DNA of 64,000 nucleotides from SZUA-442 sp963753185 (GCA_963753185.1 CAVWBO010000007.1:1240001-1304000); one strand, 5' to 3'. Positions 28,467-37,338 are shown, counted from the first letter of the stretch. Program-made: numbers and translations. Notes: generated by a model not told the origin, from the sequence alone.

Positions 28467-28496
28467 ATGCTCACGAGGATCACGGTCCGTGCTTGA
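28467..28496 (+). CDS. possible leaderless 9-residue upstream ORF overlapping zwf start
   Basis: ATG at 28467 opens MLTRITVRA and stops with TGA at 28494, which overlaps the zwf start codon (GTG 28489) out of frame. A -10-like TACTGT sits 6 nt before the ATG. Translation of this frame would deliver ribosomes to the zwf start, so it may couple or tune zwf expression. No sequence similarity can be claimed at this length. Confidence 0.3.
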   Translation: MLTRITVRA

Positions 28497-29865
28497 CGCC
28501 CCACCGGCGGACGCCCTCATCCTCTTCGGGATCACGGGGGACCTTGCTCGCAGGAAGCTCTTCACGGCGTTGTATCGGTTGACCGAGGCGGGTCATCTCG
28601 ACATACCGATCATCGGCGTGGCGACCCGATCGTGGACGGATGACATCCTGAGGGCACAGGCCAGGCAGGCGATCGTCGACGACGGCATATCGATCGACGA
28701 GGACGTCTACTCGCGGCTGGCGAAGAACCTCCTGTACGTGTCGGGGGACTACCGGGATGCATCGACCTTCACGTCCATTGCGCAGCGCACCGGTGGGGCG
28801 ACGTGTGCCGTGTCCTATCTGGCCATACCGCCCGATCTCTTCGACGATGTCGTCGACGGTCTCGCAGTCGCCGGACTCACGGCATCGGGACGGATCGTCC
28901 TCGAGAAGCCGTTCGGTCGCGACACCGCGTCCGCAGAGCACCTCAACGAGGTGCTGCACCGCCACTACGGCGAGGGTCGCGTCTATCGCATCGATCATTT
29001 CCTCGGCAAGGAGGCGGTCCAGAACCTGATGATCTTCCGGTTCTCGAACACCATCCTCGAGCCGGTCTGGAACAGGCACTTCATCCGTGGCGTGCAGATC
29101 ACCATGGCCGAGGAATTCGACGTCGAGGGTCGCGGTCGGTTCTATGACGCCGTCGGTACGGTGCGCGATGTAATCCAGAATCACCTCCTCCAGGTCGTCT
29201 CGCTGCTCGCGATGGAACCGCCCGTCTCCGAGGATCCCGATGCGCTGAGGGATGAGAGGGTCAAGGTGCTTCGAGCGATCGATGGGATCGGTGGAGACTG
29301 CGCGGTATTCGGCCAGTACGAGGGCTATCGCACCGAGGACGGGGTCGATCCTGGATCCACGACCGAGACATATGCCGCTCTGAGGCTGGAGATCGACTCG
29401 TGGCGGTGGGCGGGGGTGCCCTGGATCATCCGAGCGGGGAAGGGCCTCGCGACGACCGTCACCGAAGCCGTCGTCGAGTTCGCCGCACCGCCGCGCCCGC
29501 TGTTCGCCGACGTGGAATGCGCCCCCGGTCCGAATCGGCTCACTTTCCGAACGAAACCGGAAGAGGACATCTCGCTCTCGCTCCAAGCGAAGGTTCCCGG
29601 TCCGTCGATGGTGAGCGGTCCTGTCGATCTCCACCTCCAGCACGATCGAGCGAAGGGAGCCGATCCGTATGTCCGGCTTCTGGGAGCCGCGCTGCGGGGT
29701 GATCCGGCGCTCTTCGCGCGCCAGGACGGCGTCATGGAGGCGTGGCGGATCGTCGACCCGCTCCTCGAGGGATCCATCAACGTCCACCCGTATGGTCGTG
29801 GATCGTGGGGGCCTGAAGCGGCTGACGCCCTGGTCGATGACTCATGGTCATGGGCAACTTCGTGA
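28489..29865 (+). CDS. zwf: glucose-6-phosphate dehydrogenase
   Basis: A 458-residue enzyme of the oxidative pentose phosphate pathway, converting glucose-6-phosphate to 6-phosphogluconolactone with NAD(P)+. It shows the nucleotide-binding GITGDLARRKL (residues 14-24), LEKPFGRD, and the active-site motif RIDHFLGK (167-174) with the catalytic histidine, followed by FRFSNTILEPVWNR. Length is slightly below the usual 480-510. GTG 28489 has GAGG 10 nt upstream and overlaps a tiny upstream frame. No edd, pgl or gnd gene lies nearby, so it is a lone gene here. Confidence 0.95.
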   Translation: MLDAPPADALILFGITGDLARRKLFTALYRLTEAGHLDIPIIGVATRSWTDDILRAQARQAIVDDGISIDEDVYSRLAKNLLYVSGDYRDASTFTSIAQRTGGATCAVSYLAIPPDLFDDVVDGLAVAGLTASGRIVLEKPFGRDTASAEHLNEVLHRHYGEGRVYRIDHFLGKEAVQNLMIFRFSNTILEPVWNRHFIRGVQITMAEEFDVEGRGRFYDAVGTVRDVIQNHLLQVVSLLAMEPPVSEDPDALRDERVKVLRAIDGIGGDCAVFGQYEGYRTEDGVDPGSTTETYAALRLEIDSWRWAGVPWIIRAGKGLATTVTEAVVEFAAPPRPLFADVECAPGPNRLTFRTKPEEDISLSLQAKVPGPSMVSGPVDLHLQHDRAKGADPYVRLLGAALRGDPALFARQDGVMEAWRIVDPLLEGSINVHPYGRGSWGPEAADALVDDSWSWATS

Positions 29866-29980
29866 AGGGCAGACGACGGCCGTTCGCGGTCCCGCCCTCG
29901 CGGTCAGTGGCGCCGTTCCTGCGGTCGCGGAATCGATCGACTCGCACGTCTCGTAGCCACGCGGACCTTCGTCCCCGCGA

Positions 29981-31033
29981 TCACGCCCAGGACGCCCCCC
30001 TGCCGACGAGGTCCACCTCTGGAGCAGCGTCGACGAGGAAGTCGCGGACGATGGTCACGAGCCGGTCGGTATCGATGAGGAATGCGTCGTGGCCGTGGGG
30101 GCTGTCGAGAACGGCGAATCGCGAGTTCGGGAGTGCCGCGGCAACCTGACGAACCTCTGCGACCGGATACAGGACGTCGGTACTGATTCCCACGACCAAG
30201 GTCCGTGTCGTGAGCCGTCCCAGGATCGCCTCGGCAGGACCACGCCCTCGTCCCAGGTCGTGGCTGTCCATCGCGTCCATGAGCGTCAGGTACGTGTTCG
30301 CATCGAAGCGTTCGACGAGCTTCGCCCCCTGGTGCCTGAGGTACGACTGGACCTCGAACCGACCGTCTCGTTCGCGTCGACCGAATCGTCCTGCGAACTC
30401 GGTCGGGCTCCGGTAGCTCGCCATCGCGATCATCCGGGCCGTGGCGAGCCCGTCGACGGGCTGGTCCGTCGGCTCGTAGCGTCCTGCGAGGAAGCGGCGA
30501 TCGGTCGTGATCGCGTGTCGCTGCGCATCGGACAGGCCGATCGCCCATGCGGATTGCTCGGAGCCGACGGCGATCGCCACGGCGTTCGACACGAAGTCGG
30601 GATACATGGCGATCCACTCGAGCACCTGCATGCCACCCATCGATCCACCGATGACGAGATCGAGATGCTCGATGCCCATCCGCTCCAGGACGGCGCGCTG
30701 GAGCCGAACCATGTCCCTGATCGTGACCGCCGGGAAGTCGGGACCGTAAGGAACTCGCTTCGTGGGGTCGACGGTCGTCGGCCCCGTGGTCCCGTTGCAC
30801 CCGCCGAGGACGTTCATCGAGACGACGAATGCTGTTGCGGGATCGAGGATCCCTGCGGACCCGAAGATCCCACCCCACCACTGATCCGCATCCGCGTTCC
30901 CTGTCAGCGCATGGGCCACCAGGGAGGCGTGCCTCCGATGCCGTCCCCACGACCGCACCTCGACGCGGACGTCGGACAGTGTTCCCCCTCCCTCGAGGGG
31001 GAACACCGGTCCCACCGTGACGATGTGCTTCAC
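29981..31033 (-). CDS. metX: homoserine O-acetyltransferase
   Basis: A 350-residue alpha/beta hydrolase-fold enzyme that acylates homoserine for methionine synthesis. The nucleophile elbow is GGSMGGMQ (S131), with catalytic D286 in GISTDVLYP and H315 in PHGHDAFLI. HALTGNADADQWW and NVLGGCNGTTGP are family signatures. GTG 31033 is chosen because it overlaps the metY stop as GTGA; longer in-frame extensions run through metY and are not coding. It forms an operon with metY, both under the leader-peptide attenuator at 32410-32532. The 115 bp beyond its stop contain nothing recognisable. Confidence 0.95.
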   Translation of the reverse strand: MKHIVTVGPVFPLEGGGTLSDVRVEVRSWGRHRRHASLVAHALTGNADADQWWGGIFGSAGILDPATAFVVSMNVLGGCNGTTGPTTVDPTKRVPYGPDFPAVTIRDMVRLQRAVLERMGIEHLDLVIGGSMGGMQVLEWIAMYPDFVSNAVAIAVGSEQSAWAIGLSDAQRHAITTDRRFLAGRYEPTDQPVDGLATARMIAMASYRSPTEFAGRFGRRERDGRFEVQSYLRHQGAKLVERFDANTYLTLMDAMDSHDLGRGRGPAEAILGRLTTRTLVVGISTDVLYPVAEVRQVAAALPNSRFAVLDSPHGHDAFLIDTDRLVTIVRDFLVDAAPEVDLVGRGASWA

Positions 31034-32352
31034 GACGCGATCGCCTTCAAGCGTCGAAGTGCGGACAGCGCCTGATCGAAGTCCTCTGTGATGTCGTCGA
31101 TGTGCTCGATCCCCACTGAGACCCGAATCAGGTCCGCGGACACCCCAGCGGCCGCCTGCTCTGTGGGATCGAGCTGCTGGTGCGTCGTCGAGGCAGGGTG
31201 GATGACGAGGGTCTTCGCGTCGCCGACGTTTGCGAGATGGCTCGCAAGGGCGACGTTGTCGATGAATGCCGCAGCAGCGTCGTAGCCGCCCTCGACCCCG
31301 AACGACAGCACCGCCCCGAATCCGTTCCGCAGGACGCGCTTGGCGATCTCGTGATACGCGTGGTCCTCGAGGCCGGGGTAGTTCACCCACGCGACGTCGG
31401 GACGCTCCTGGAGCCACCGTGCCAGGGCGAGCGCGTTGTCGACGTGGCGTTGAACCCGCAGAGAGAGCGTCTCGACGCCCTGGAGCAGGAGGAACGCGTT
31501 GAACGGTGACAGCGAGGCCCCGAGATCGCGCAGTCCCTCCACGCGTGCGCGTATCGCGAACGCGATGTTCCCGAAGGGGCCGTCGGGGCCGAAGGTATCG
31601 GCGAAGACGAGGCCGTGATATCCCGGTGACGGCTCCGTGAAGGCTGGGAACCGGCCGTTGCGCCAATCGAAGTTGCCTGAGTCGACAATGATGCCTCCGA
31701 TCGACGTCCCGTGGCCACCGATCCACTTCGTCGCGGATGCAACGACTATGTCGGCTCCGTGGTCGATGGGTCGTGCGAGGTAGCCAGCTGCCCCGAACGT
31801 GTTGTCGACGACGAGGGGGACACCATGGGCGTGAGCGGTCTCCGCGAACGCCGTCAGGTCGGGCACGTTGAACTGGGGGTTGCCGATCGTCTCGAGATAC
31901 ACCGCCTTCGTCCGATCGTCGATCCTGGCTGCGAAGTCGGCAGGGTCGTCGCTCGACACGAACCTGACCTCGATGCCGAGCCGCTCCAATGCGACCTTGA
32001 ACTGGTTGTACGTTCCTCCATACAGGTACGACGTGGACACGATGTTGTCACCCGCTCTCGCCAACGTCGTGATGGTGATCAGCTGTGCCGCCTGGCCGCT
32101 CGCGGTCGCCACGGCGGCTACGCCTCCCTCGAGGGCGGCGATCCTCTGCTCGAAGACATCCGTGGTCGGATTCATGATCCTCGTGTAGATGTTGCCGAAC
32201 TCCTCGAGGGCGAAGAGCCTCGCTCCGTGTGCCGCATCGTCGAACGTGTAGGACGTCGTTTGGTAGATCGGGACCGCCCTCGCGTTGGTACCCGGTGCGG
32301 GCTCCTGTCCTGCGTGGACCTGCAGGGTCTCGAATCGGTGATTGTTGGTCAT
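31030..32352 (-). CDS. metY: O-acetylhomoserine sulfhydrylase (aminocarboxypropyltransferase)
   Basis: A 440-residue PLP enzyme that joins sulfide (or methanethiol) to O-acetylhomoserine, giving homocysteine or methionine. The PLP lysine is K209 in ASATKWIGGHGTSIGG; AATASGQAAQ, YGGTYNQF and VVDNTFGAAGYL are typical of the MetY branch of the Cys/Met metabolism family. ATG 32352 has GGGAGGAT at a good distance. It is the first structural gene of metYX. The 180-nt leader holds a sulfur-rich peptide frame and a terminator hairpin, so transcription is probably attenuated when cysteine or methionine is plentiful. Confidence 0.95.
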   Translation of the reverse strand: MTNNHRFETLQVHAGQEPAPGTNARAVPIYQTTSYTFDDAAHGARLFALEEFGNIYTRIMNPTTDVFEQRIAALEGGVAAVATASGQAAQLITITTLARAGDNIVSTSYLYGGTYNQFKVALERLGIEVRFVSSDDPADFAARIDDRTKAVYLETIGNPQFNVPDLTAFAETAHAHGVPLVVDNTFGAAGYLARPIDHGADIVVASATKWIGGHGTSIGGIIVDSGNFDWRNGRFPAFTEPSPGYHGLVFADTFGPDGPFGNIAFAIRARVEGLRDLGASLSPFNAFLLLQGVETLSLRVQRHVDNALALARWLQERPDVAWVNYPGLEDHAYHEIAKRVLRNGFGAVLSFGVEGGYDAAAAFIDNVALASHLANVGDAKTLVIHPASTTHQQLDPTEQAAAGVSADLIRVSVGIEHIDDITEDFDQALSALRRLKAIAS

Positions 32353-32409
32353 GGGATCCTCCCGTGTCGGGCCGGTGGCTCATCCGGGTGCGGGAGGTCC
32401 AGACATCAG

Positions 32410-32441
32410 AAAGGACCTGCCCGTCTGCCGGTGCAGGTCCT
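32410..32441 (-). terminator. attenuator hairpin in the metYX leader
   Basis: On the minus strand AGGACCTGC pairs perfectly with GCAGGTCCT around a 12-nt loop and is followed by TTT, an intrinsic-terminator shape. It sits 23 nt after the stop codon of the sulfur-rich leader peptide and 58 nt before metY. The loop and upstream bases contain alternative pairings (for example CTGC with GCAG, CCT with AGG), as expected for an attenuator. Confidence 0.75.
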
Positions 32442-32463
32442 CCGAAGGTGGTTTGTGTCGTTG

Positions 32464-32532
32464 CTACACGAGGGGTCTGCACGGCTTGGTCATCGCCATG
32501 CAGCACATCTCGCAGGTAGGAACAACGTTCAT
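32464..32532 (-). CDS. cysteine/methionine-rich leader peptide of metYX
   Basis: A 22-codon frame whose product starts MNVVPTCEMCCMAMTKPC and ends RPLV. It holds four cysteines and four methionines, a composition very unlikely by chance and fitting a regulator of sulfur amino-acid synthesis. Its ATG lies 10 nt after a TACCTT -10 box, so the mRNA is nearly leaderless; a shorter start at 32508 (MCCMAMTKPC) is possible. Mycobacterial polycysteine leaderless ORFs are known cysteine-responsive attenuators. Here ribosome stalling at the CEMCC or PC codons would be expected to disfavour the hairpin at 32410-32441 and so switch on metYX. The mechanism is inferred. Confidence 0.72.
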   Translation of the reverse strand: MNVVPTCEMCCMAMTKPCRPLV

Positions 32533-32542
32533 GTGGCGTGCG

Positions 32543-32570
32543 AAGGTAGCACGGCGACGGAAGGTGTCAA
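32543..32570 (-). promoter_or_regulatory. promoter of the metYX leader
   Basis: On the minus strand a perfect -35 TTGACA (32570-32565) is separated by 16 nt from TACCTT (32548-32543), a TAnnnT -10. Transcription should begin within a few bases of the leader-peptide ATG at 32532. The promoter lies 11 nt downstream of the mscS-like gene stop. Confidence 0.65.
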
Positions 32571-32581
32571 ATCGTGCCATC

Positions 32582-33454
32582 TCACGAGGCCTCGTCCGGC
32601 GAACCGTCTCCCCACCACAGTGTTCGCTGCGGGAACGCGAACTCGATGCCCTGACGGCTGAACGCCATGTACACCCCTCGTGCGGCGGCATCCGTGGCAT
32701 CCCATTCGCTGCGGATCCCCGACCCATGCCAGAAGCGCAGGATGATGCGCACCGAACTCTCCTCGAACGAGGCAGCGTGGGCGACGGGCTCCGGGTCGGT
32801 CATCACGGAGTCGATGCCAGACAGTGCTCCGACTGCGACGCGGGCGGCGAGGTCGAGATCAGTTCCATACGCGACATCGAGTGCCAGCTCGGTCATGCGA
32901 ATCGGCTGGTGCGTCAGGTTGACGATGGGCTCTGCGAGGACCTTCCCATTCGGGACGAAGATCCTGCGTCCATCGACCGTGTCGACGATGACGACCCTGG
33001 AGTTCACCTCGTGCACGATTCCCGTGTCCGCCCCGAGCGTCACGAGGTCCCCTGGTTCGAACGGAGCCCTGGCCTGGAGCAGGACGCCGGCACCGAACGC
33101 CTCGAGGAGGGATCGGCCACCGATGGCGAAGACGACCAGGATCAGGATGATCAGGATCCACAGTGGAGCGACATCGAGCCCGACGAAGGTGAGCGCGAAC
33201 ACCACCGAGACCGCCACGACCGTCCACATGGCCATCGTCCCGAGGAGGTCGATCATGTTGAGCGGGAGGTTCGCCCTGAGGGCATATCGCCTGATCGCCG
33301 CGCGGCCGATCCTGGCGAGGATGATGCCGACGATGATGCTCAAGCCAGCCCACACGAAGTCCCAGGTCGTGACGTCGGTCGTGTTGACGGCGTCCGAGAT
33401 GGAATCGATCGGGATCTGCTGTCCGAACACGCCAAAGATCGCCAACAGAGCCAT
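32582..33454 (-). CDS. MscS family mechanosensitive ion channel
   Basis: A 290-residue channel with three or more N-terminal membrane helices, the pore-lining region GGRSLLEAFGAGVLLQARAPFEPGD and the MscS beta-domain VTLGADTGIVHEVNSRVVIVDTVDGRRIFVPNGKVLAEPIVNLT. It would release solutes during hypo-osmotic shock. ATG 33454 overlaps the stop of the upstream transporter gene (TGATG), so the two are translationally coupled. The longer frame upstream lies inside that gene and is ignored. Confidence 0.9.
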   Translation of the reverse strand: MALLAIFGVFGQQIPIDSISDAVNTTDVTTWDFVWAGLSIIVGIILARIGRAAIRRYALRANLPLNMIDLLGTMAMWTVVAVSVVFALTFVGLDVAPLWILIILILVVFAIGGRSLLEAFGAGVLLQARAPFEPGDLVTLGADTGIVHEVNSRVVIVDTVDGRRIFVPNGKVLAEPIVNLTHQPIRMTELALDVAYGTDLDLAARVAVGALSGIDSVMTDPEPVAHAASFEESSVRIILRFWHGSGIRSEWDATDAAARGVYMAFSRQGIEFAFPQRTLWWGDGSPDEAS

Positions 33455-34788
33455 CACTCGTCCTCGACGACCACCGTATCGGCGACGAAGTGCCAACGGT
33501 CGCGTGACGAGCGGCCCTCATCGACGTCCACCATCGCCAACAGGGCCATGCCGACGAGGAAGAACGCCGCCACGGACAAGATCGCGATCCGGCTGTCCCC
33601 GGTCGACCAGCTGACGATGCCGAAGATGAGCGGTCCGATTCCTGAGAGCTTCGAGAAGACAGAGAAGAAGCCGAAGAACTCGGCGGAAGCCTCCTCCGGG
33701 ATCATGGTTCCGTAGAGCGATCTGGACAGTGCCTGGACGCCGCCGAGGACAAATCCCACGACAGACGCCAGGGCCAGGAACGCGCTCGGGGTCTCCTCGG
33801 GAAGGAAGTACGCGGCGACCGCGAGGCCCGTCCAGATGACGAGCGACACCATGATCGATGGCTTTGCCCCGATCCGGCCGGCGAGCGCACCGAAGAGGTA
33901 TGCGCCGAAGAAGGCGATGAACTGGACGAGCAGGAACGCCAGGCCGATCGTGAGGATCTCGAGGCCGAGGGTGTCCTCGGCATAGGGGCCGGACACCGCG
34001 ATCACGGTCCCGACACCGGAGTTGTAGAGGACGAAGGCGATCACGAAGATGAGAAGGTTTCGGAAGCCACCGAGGCGCCTCGCCGTAGCCGACGTCCTCG
34101 CGAAGCCGATGCCGACGAACTCGCGCATCGTCCGCCTGTCGGCCCCTGGCCCGTCAGCGGGGAGCCGTGCGAGCGAGAAGAGCGTGAACCCCACCCACCA
34201 GACACCAGACCCGAAGATTGCGATGCGTGCGGCGAGCGCTTCGCCCAGCAGCGCATCGTCTCCGTCTCCTGAGAGCGAGATCAGGATCAGGGCGAAGAGC
34301 AGGTAGAGGCCGCCGCCGAGGTATCCGAGGGCGAATCCCTTCGAGGACACCCTGTCGATCGTGTCGTCACTCGCGATCTCAGGGAGATATGCGTCGTAGA
34401 AGACGTTGGCCGCGACGAAGCCGAATTGGCTGATCACGACCACGAGGAGGAACAGGGGAACCTGCCCATCGGGAACGAAAGGGATGACCAGCGCGAAGAA
34501 TGCACCAACGAACGCCCAGAGCCTGAGGAACCGCTTCTTCGCATCTGCGTAGTCGGCAACGGCGCCCAACACCGGCATTGCGAGGAGCAGGATGATCGAA
34601 CCGATGCCGACGAGGATCGAGAAGAGCGCATCGCCTGACATGCCCCAGTACTCGTCCCCCTTCATGATGGTGCCGGTGAAGAACGCCCCGACGACGGCAC
34701 CGAAGATCGTGATGTAGGCGGAGTTTGCCCAGTCATACATCGCCCATCCGAAGATGGTGCGCTTGTCGTTCCTCGTCACGGCGGCCAT
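33454..34788 (-). CDS. MFS transporter, UMF1/Atg22-like
   Basis: A 444-residue, 12-helix transporter of the UMF1 branch of the major facilitator superfamily, recognised from IFGWAMYDWANSAYITIFGAVVGAFF, LGAVADYADAKKRFL, FYDAYLPEIA, SSKGFALGYLGGGLYLL and GGVQALSRSLYGTMIPEEASAEFFGFF. These proteins are linked to amino-acid or solute export, including the vacuolar Atg22 effluxers; the bacterial substrate is unknown. ATG 34788 follows GAGGA at 5 nt and homology starts at once (RTIFGWAMYDWANS). It is divergent from the secreted protein gene at 34890. Confidence 0.9.
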   Translation of the reverse strand: MAAVTRNDKRTIFGWAMYDWANSAYITIFGAVVGAFFTGTIMKGDEYWGMSGDALFSILVGIGSIILLLAMPVLGAVADYADAKKRFLRLWAFVGAFFALVIPFVPDGQVPLFLLVVVISQFGFVAANVFYDAYLPEIASDDTIDRVSSKGFALGYLGGGLYLLFALILISLSGDGDDALLGEALAARIAIFGSGVWWVGFTLFSLARLPADGPGADRRTMREFVGIGFARTSATARRLGGFRNLLIFVIAFVLYNSGVGTVIAVSGPYAEDTLGLEILTIGLAFLLVQFIAFFGAYLFGALAGRIGAKPSIMVSLVIWTGLAVAAYFLPEETPSAFLALASVVGFVLGGVQALSRSLYGTMIPEEASAEFFGFFSVFSKLSGIGPLIFGIVSWSTGDSRIAILSVAAFFLVGMALLAMVDVDEGRSSRDRWHFVADTVVVEDE

Positions 34789-34889
34789 CGCAGTCCTCGC
34801 TATCACCCGACGATGTGATGCGACGCTAGCACCCACGTCGCTCCCGGCCCCGATCACTACGCCGGGACCGATGCCACACTACGCGGGTC

Positions 34890-35858
34890 ATGAGACGACT
34901 CCTCGCATTGATCCCGATCATGGTCGTGGTGGGTGCCATCCCCGCCGGTGCCCAGGTCACCTCGCGCTGTGCGGAGGTCTTCCCAGACGCCGAGTGGACC
35001 GCGATCGAAGGGCTCACCATCGACCTCGGCGTGGCCGGTGTGGGGGCCGGTGAGGTTGAGCGGTTCTCGGCCGAGATCGAGGCATCGGCGGCGAGGATCC
35101 AGGCTGATATCGGTGGCCTCGGAGGTGTGGCGGTGTGCCTCGCGTCGCGCGACGCGGAGTTCGACACCTCGGCCTATGTCGCTCCGACGAAGCGGTTCCA
35201 TGCGCTGCTCGACGGTCGCAAGAAGGTCCTCGCGCTGACGACGGAACGGGTCGGAGCAATCAAGCCGGCCGCCGCGTTCGGCCTGGCCCAGCTCGCCCTG
35301 TGGAACAACAGCGGGGGAGAGGGATGGCCAGAGCCGCTCGCATCGACCATCGCGCACTGGTATCGAGCGATCGCAATCGACCGTCTCGACCAGTACCACG
35401 TGGAGGTCATGGGTGCCGACTTCAGCGTCGACGCCGTGACGGGTGAGAGCAACTATGGCCTTGACTTCACCACAGATCCGCGGATCGACTGGGTCGAGTA
35501 CGCCCAGCCGGCTTCAAGGACGTGGGATCCGTCGACGAACGATGAGCCGATAGGTGACTTCATCGAGTACACGGTCGCTCGGGAGGGTTCCTCGGTGCTC
35601 CTCGACACGGACGAGGACGCGTGGACACTCAGGGAGGAGGCGTGGCGCATCGGCCTCGTCCAGGACCTCACGGGCCGCACGACTCCGACAACCGGATGGC
35701 GTACCGGTGTGATCATGGCCGTCGCGCTCGTGATCTTCGCGTCAGGCGTTGCAATCGGCGGCTGGTATTCGAAGCGGCGGAAGCCCCGGATCGAAACCCC
35801 TCCTCCGGTTCCCGGTTTCTTCGCGTCGGCGGAGGGGCCCGCGGAGGGATCGCGGTAG
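34890..35858 (+). CDS. exported, C-terminally membrane-anchored protein of unknown function
   Basis: A 322-residue protein with a signal peptide cleaved near residue 20 (PAGAQ) and a C-terminal membrane helix (about 272-292, GVIMAVALVIFASGVAIGGWY) followed by a basic, proline-rich tail. The extracellular part contains AAFGLAQLALWNNSGGEGWPEPLASTIAHWYRAIAIDRLDQYH, which has the shape of a gluzincin-type helix region but no HExxH motif, so any peptidase ancestry is speculative. It is followed 40 bp later by the YibE/F gene and then by a metalloprotease-like lipoprotein. I recognise no named family. Confidence 0.7.
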   Translation: MRRLLALIPIMVVVGAIPAGAQVTSRCAEVFPDAEWTAIEGLTIDLGVAGVGAGEVERFSAEIEASAARIQADIGGLGGVAVCLASRDAEFDTSAYVAPTKRFHALLDGRKKVLALTTERVGAIKPAAAFGLAQLALWNNSGGEGWPEPLASTIAHWYRAIAIDRLDQYHVEVMGADFSVDAVTGESNYGLDFTTDPRIDWVEYAQPASRTWDPSTNDEPIGDFIEYTVAREGSSVLLDTDEDAWTLREEAWRIGLVQDLTGRTTPTTGWRTGVIMAVALVIFASGVAIGGWYSKRRKPRIETPPPVPGFFASAEGPAEGSR

Positions 35859-35898
35859 CCATCAGACATACGGCACCGGTGTGCCAGACTGTGGCCGA

Positions 35899-37308
35899 AT
35901 GTCTGAAGAGCTCGACGACCCGTCGCTCGATGATTGGGCTGCCTTTGCCGATCATGGCAGCGCCGACGCTGTTCCTCGCACGTGGAGGCACCCTGCCGTC
36001 TACGTAGCGATCGTCGTGGGTCTGATCGTCGTAGCAGGGTTGTTCCTCCTCCGCCCAACGGGCGCGGCAAAGGCGCAGGCGGAGGCCCAGCGAACGGTTC
36101 TCGGCCTGCCGACGGACTTCTTCGATGCGGAGGTGTCCGCCGTGACTGTCGGCCCGTGCACGTTCTTCCCCGAGCAGTCATGCACCACGGTCTCGTTCCT
36201 CATCGTGGAGGGTCCCGATGAAGGCCGAACCTACGTGCAGGTCTTCACGACCGGGGGAACGACACCTGACTTCTCCGTTGGGCAGGGTGCCGTCCTGTCG
36301 TACAGGGCGCCGAACGGAAGGGTCGTGACGGTGGGCGAGGGCCCATGCGATTTCGACCCCGGTCAGACCTGCGACGTCATCGAGGTGGTCATCACCCGTG
36401 GAGACCTCCTCGGTAGGACCTTCGTGGTGTCCTCCAGTCCCGGATTCGACGTGTTCGCCGTCGGTGCCGACGTCGAAGTGACGTTCGACGAGAGTGGCGT
36501 TCCGATCGCAGTCGTCCCCGCCGAGATCGAGACGCAATACCAGTTCGCTGACTTCCAGCGCTCGAGGGTGCTCCTTGTGGCCTTCGTGGTCTTCGCTGTG
36601 TCCGTCGTGGCCCTGGGGAGGTGGCGGGGGGTGGCGGCACTCGTCGGTCTGGGGGCGACGCTGATCATCGTCGTGGTCTGGATCCTTCCGGCGATCCTCG
36701 ATGGGAGGAATCCGGCACTCGTCGCCCTGGTGGGTGCAAGTGCCGTGGCGTACGTCGCCCTCTACCTGACCCACGGCGTCAACCTCATGACGACCGTTGC
36801 GCTGCTCGGAACGCTGGGCGCACTCGCCCTGACCACCGTCCTTTCGGCGGTCACGGTCACTGCTGCGAACTTCACGGGCTTCGCAACGGAGGAGTCGACC
36901 CTGCTGACGCTCTTCGACGGGATCGACGTGCGTGGCCTGGTCCTGGCAGGCATGGTGCTCGGCGCGGCCGGTGCCCTCGACGACGTCACCGTCACGCAGT
37001 CGTCTGCTGTGTGGCAGCTGAAGGCGTCAAGGCCAGACGCTGGGTTCCAGCCGCTGTGGCGCGGAGGCCTGAGCATCGGCCAGCACCACATCGGATCGAC
37101 CGTGAACACGCTCCTCCTCGCCTACCTCGGCGCTTCACTTCCCCTGGCGATCTTGTTCATCGTCGCCGAGCAATCCCTCGGGTCGGTCGTCAACTCCGAA
37201 GTGGTCGCGGTGGAGATCGTCCGGACGCTCGTTGGGAGCATCGGCCTGGTGGCTGCGGTTCCGCTCACGACGTGGCTCGCCGCGAGGATCGCGTCGCGCA
37301 ACGCCTGA
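35899..37308 (+). CDS. YibE/F family membrane protein
   Basis: A 469-residue protein with one N-terminal helix (about 32-52), an extracytoplasmic OB-like region (60-215) and seven or so C-terminal helices. The C-terminal part has the YibE/F hallmarks NPALVALVGASAVAYVALYLTHG, TTVALLGTLGALALT, GLVLAGMVLGAAGALDDVTVTQ and GQHHIGSTVNTLLLAYLG. The family is a predicted permease without a defined substrate. Paired CTFFPEQSC and CDFDPGQTC motifs suggest disulfides in the outer domain. ATG 35899 is used because homology and the helix follow it; the ribosome site is weak. Confidence 0.85.
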   Translation: MSEELDDPSLDDWAAFADHGSADAVPRTWRHPAVYVAIVVGLIVVAGLFLLRPTGAAKAQAEAQRTVLGLPTDFFDAEVSAVTVGPCTFFPEQSCTTVSFLIVEGPDEGRTYVQVFTTGGTTPDFSVGQGAVLSYRAPNGRVVTVGEGPCDFDPGQTCDVIEVVITRGDLLGRTFVVSSSPGFDVFAVGADVEVTFDESGVPIAVVPAEIETQYQFADFQRSRVLLVAFVVFAVSVVALGRWRGVAALVGLGATLIIVVVWILPAILDGRNPALVALVGASAVAYVALYLTHGVNLMTTVALLGTLGALALTTVLSAVTVTAANFTGFATEESTLLTLFDGIDVRGLVLAGMVLGAAGALDDVTVTQSSAVWQLKASRPDAGFQPLWRGGLSIGQHHIGSTVNTLLLAYLGASLPLAILFIVAEQSLGSVVNSEVVAVEIVRTLVGSIGLVAAVPLTTWLAARIASRNA

Positions 37309-37332
37309 CCATCGGTTCCCTGTGTCCGCCGG

Positions 37333-37338
37333 TAGCCT
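37333..37338 (+). promoter_or_regulatory. probable -10 element (TAGCCT) for a leaderless transcript
   Basis: TAGCCT ends 7 nt before ATG 37346 of the metalloprotease-like lipoprotein gene, which has no ribosome-binding site. This is the spacing expected when transcription starts at or next to the start codon. Confidence 0.4.

Noticed and set aside
29904..30950. Minus-strand 348-residue frame over metX
   Set aside because: Arg/Gly/His-rich shadow of metX in another frame; no family resemblance.
32353..32581. SAM riboswitch upstream of metY
   Set aside because: Checked for SAM-I/IV-type core (GATGAAGCCCGGCAACC-like) and found none; the Cys/Met leader peptide and hairpin explain the leader better.
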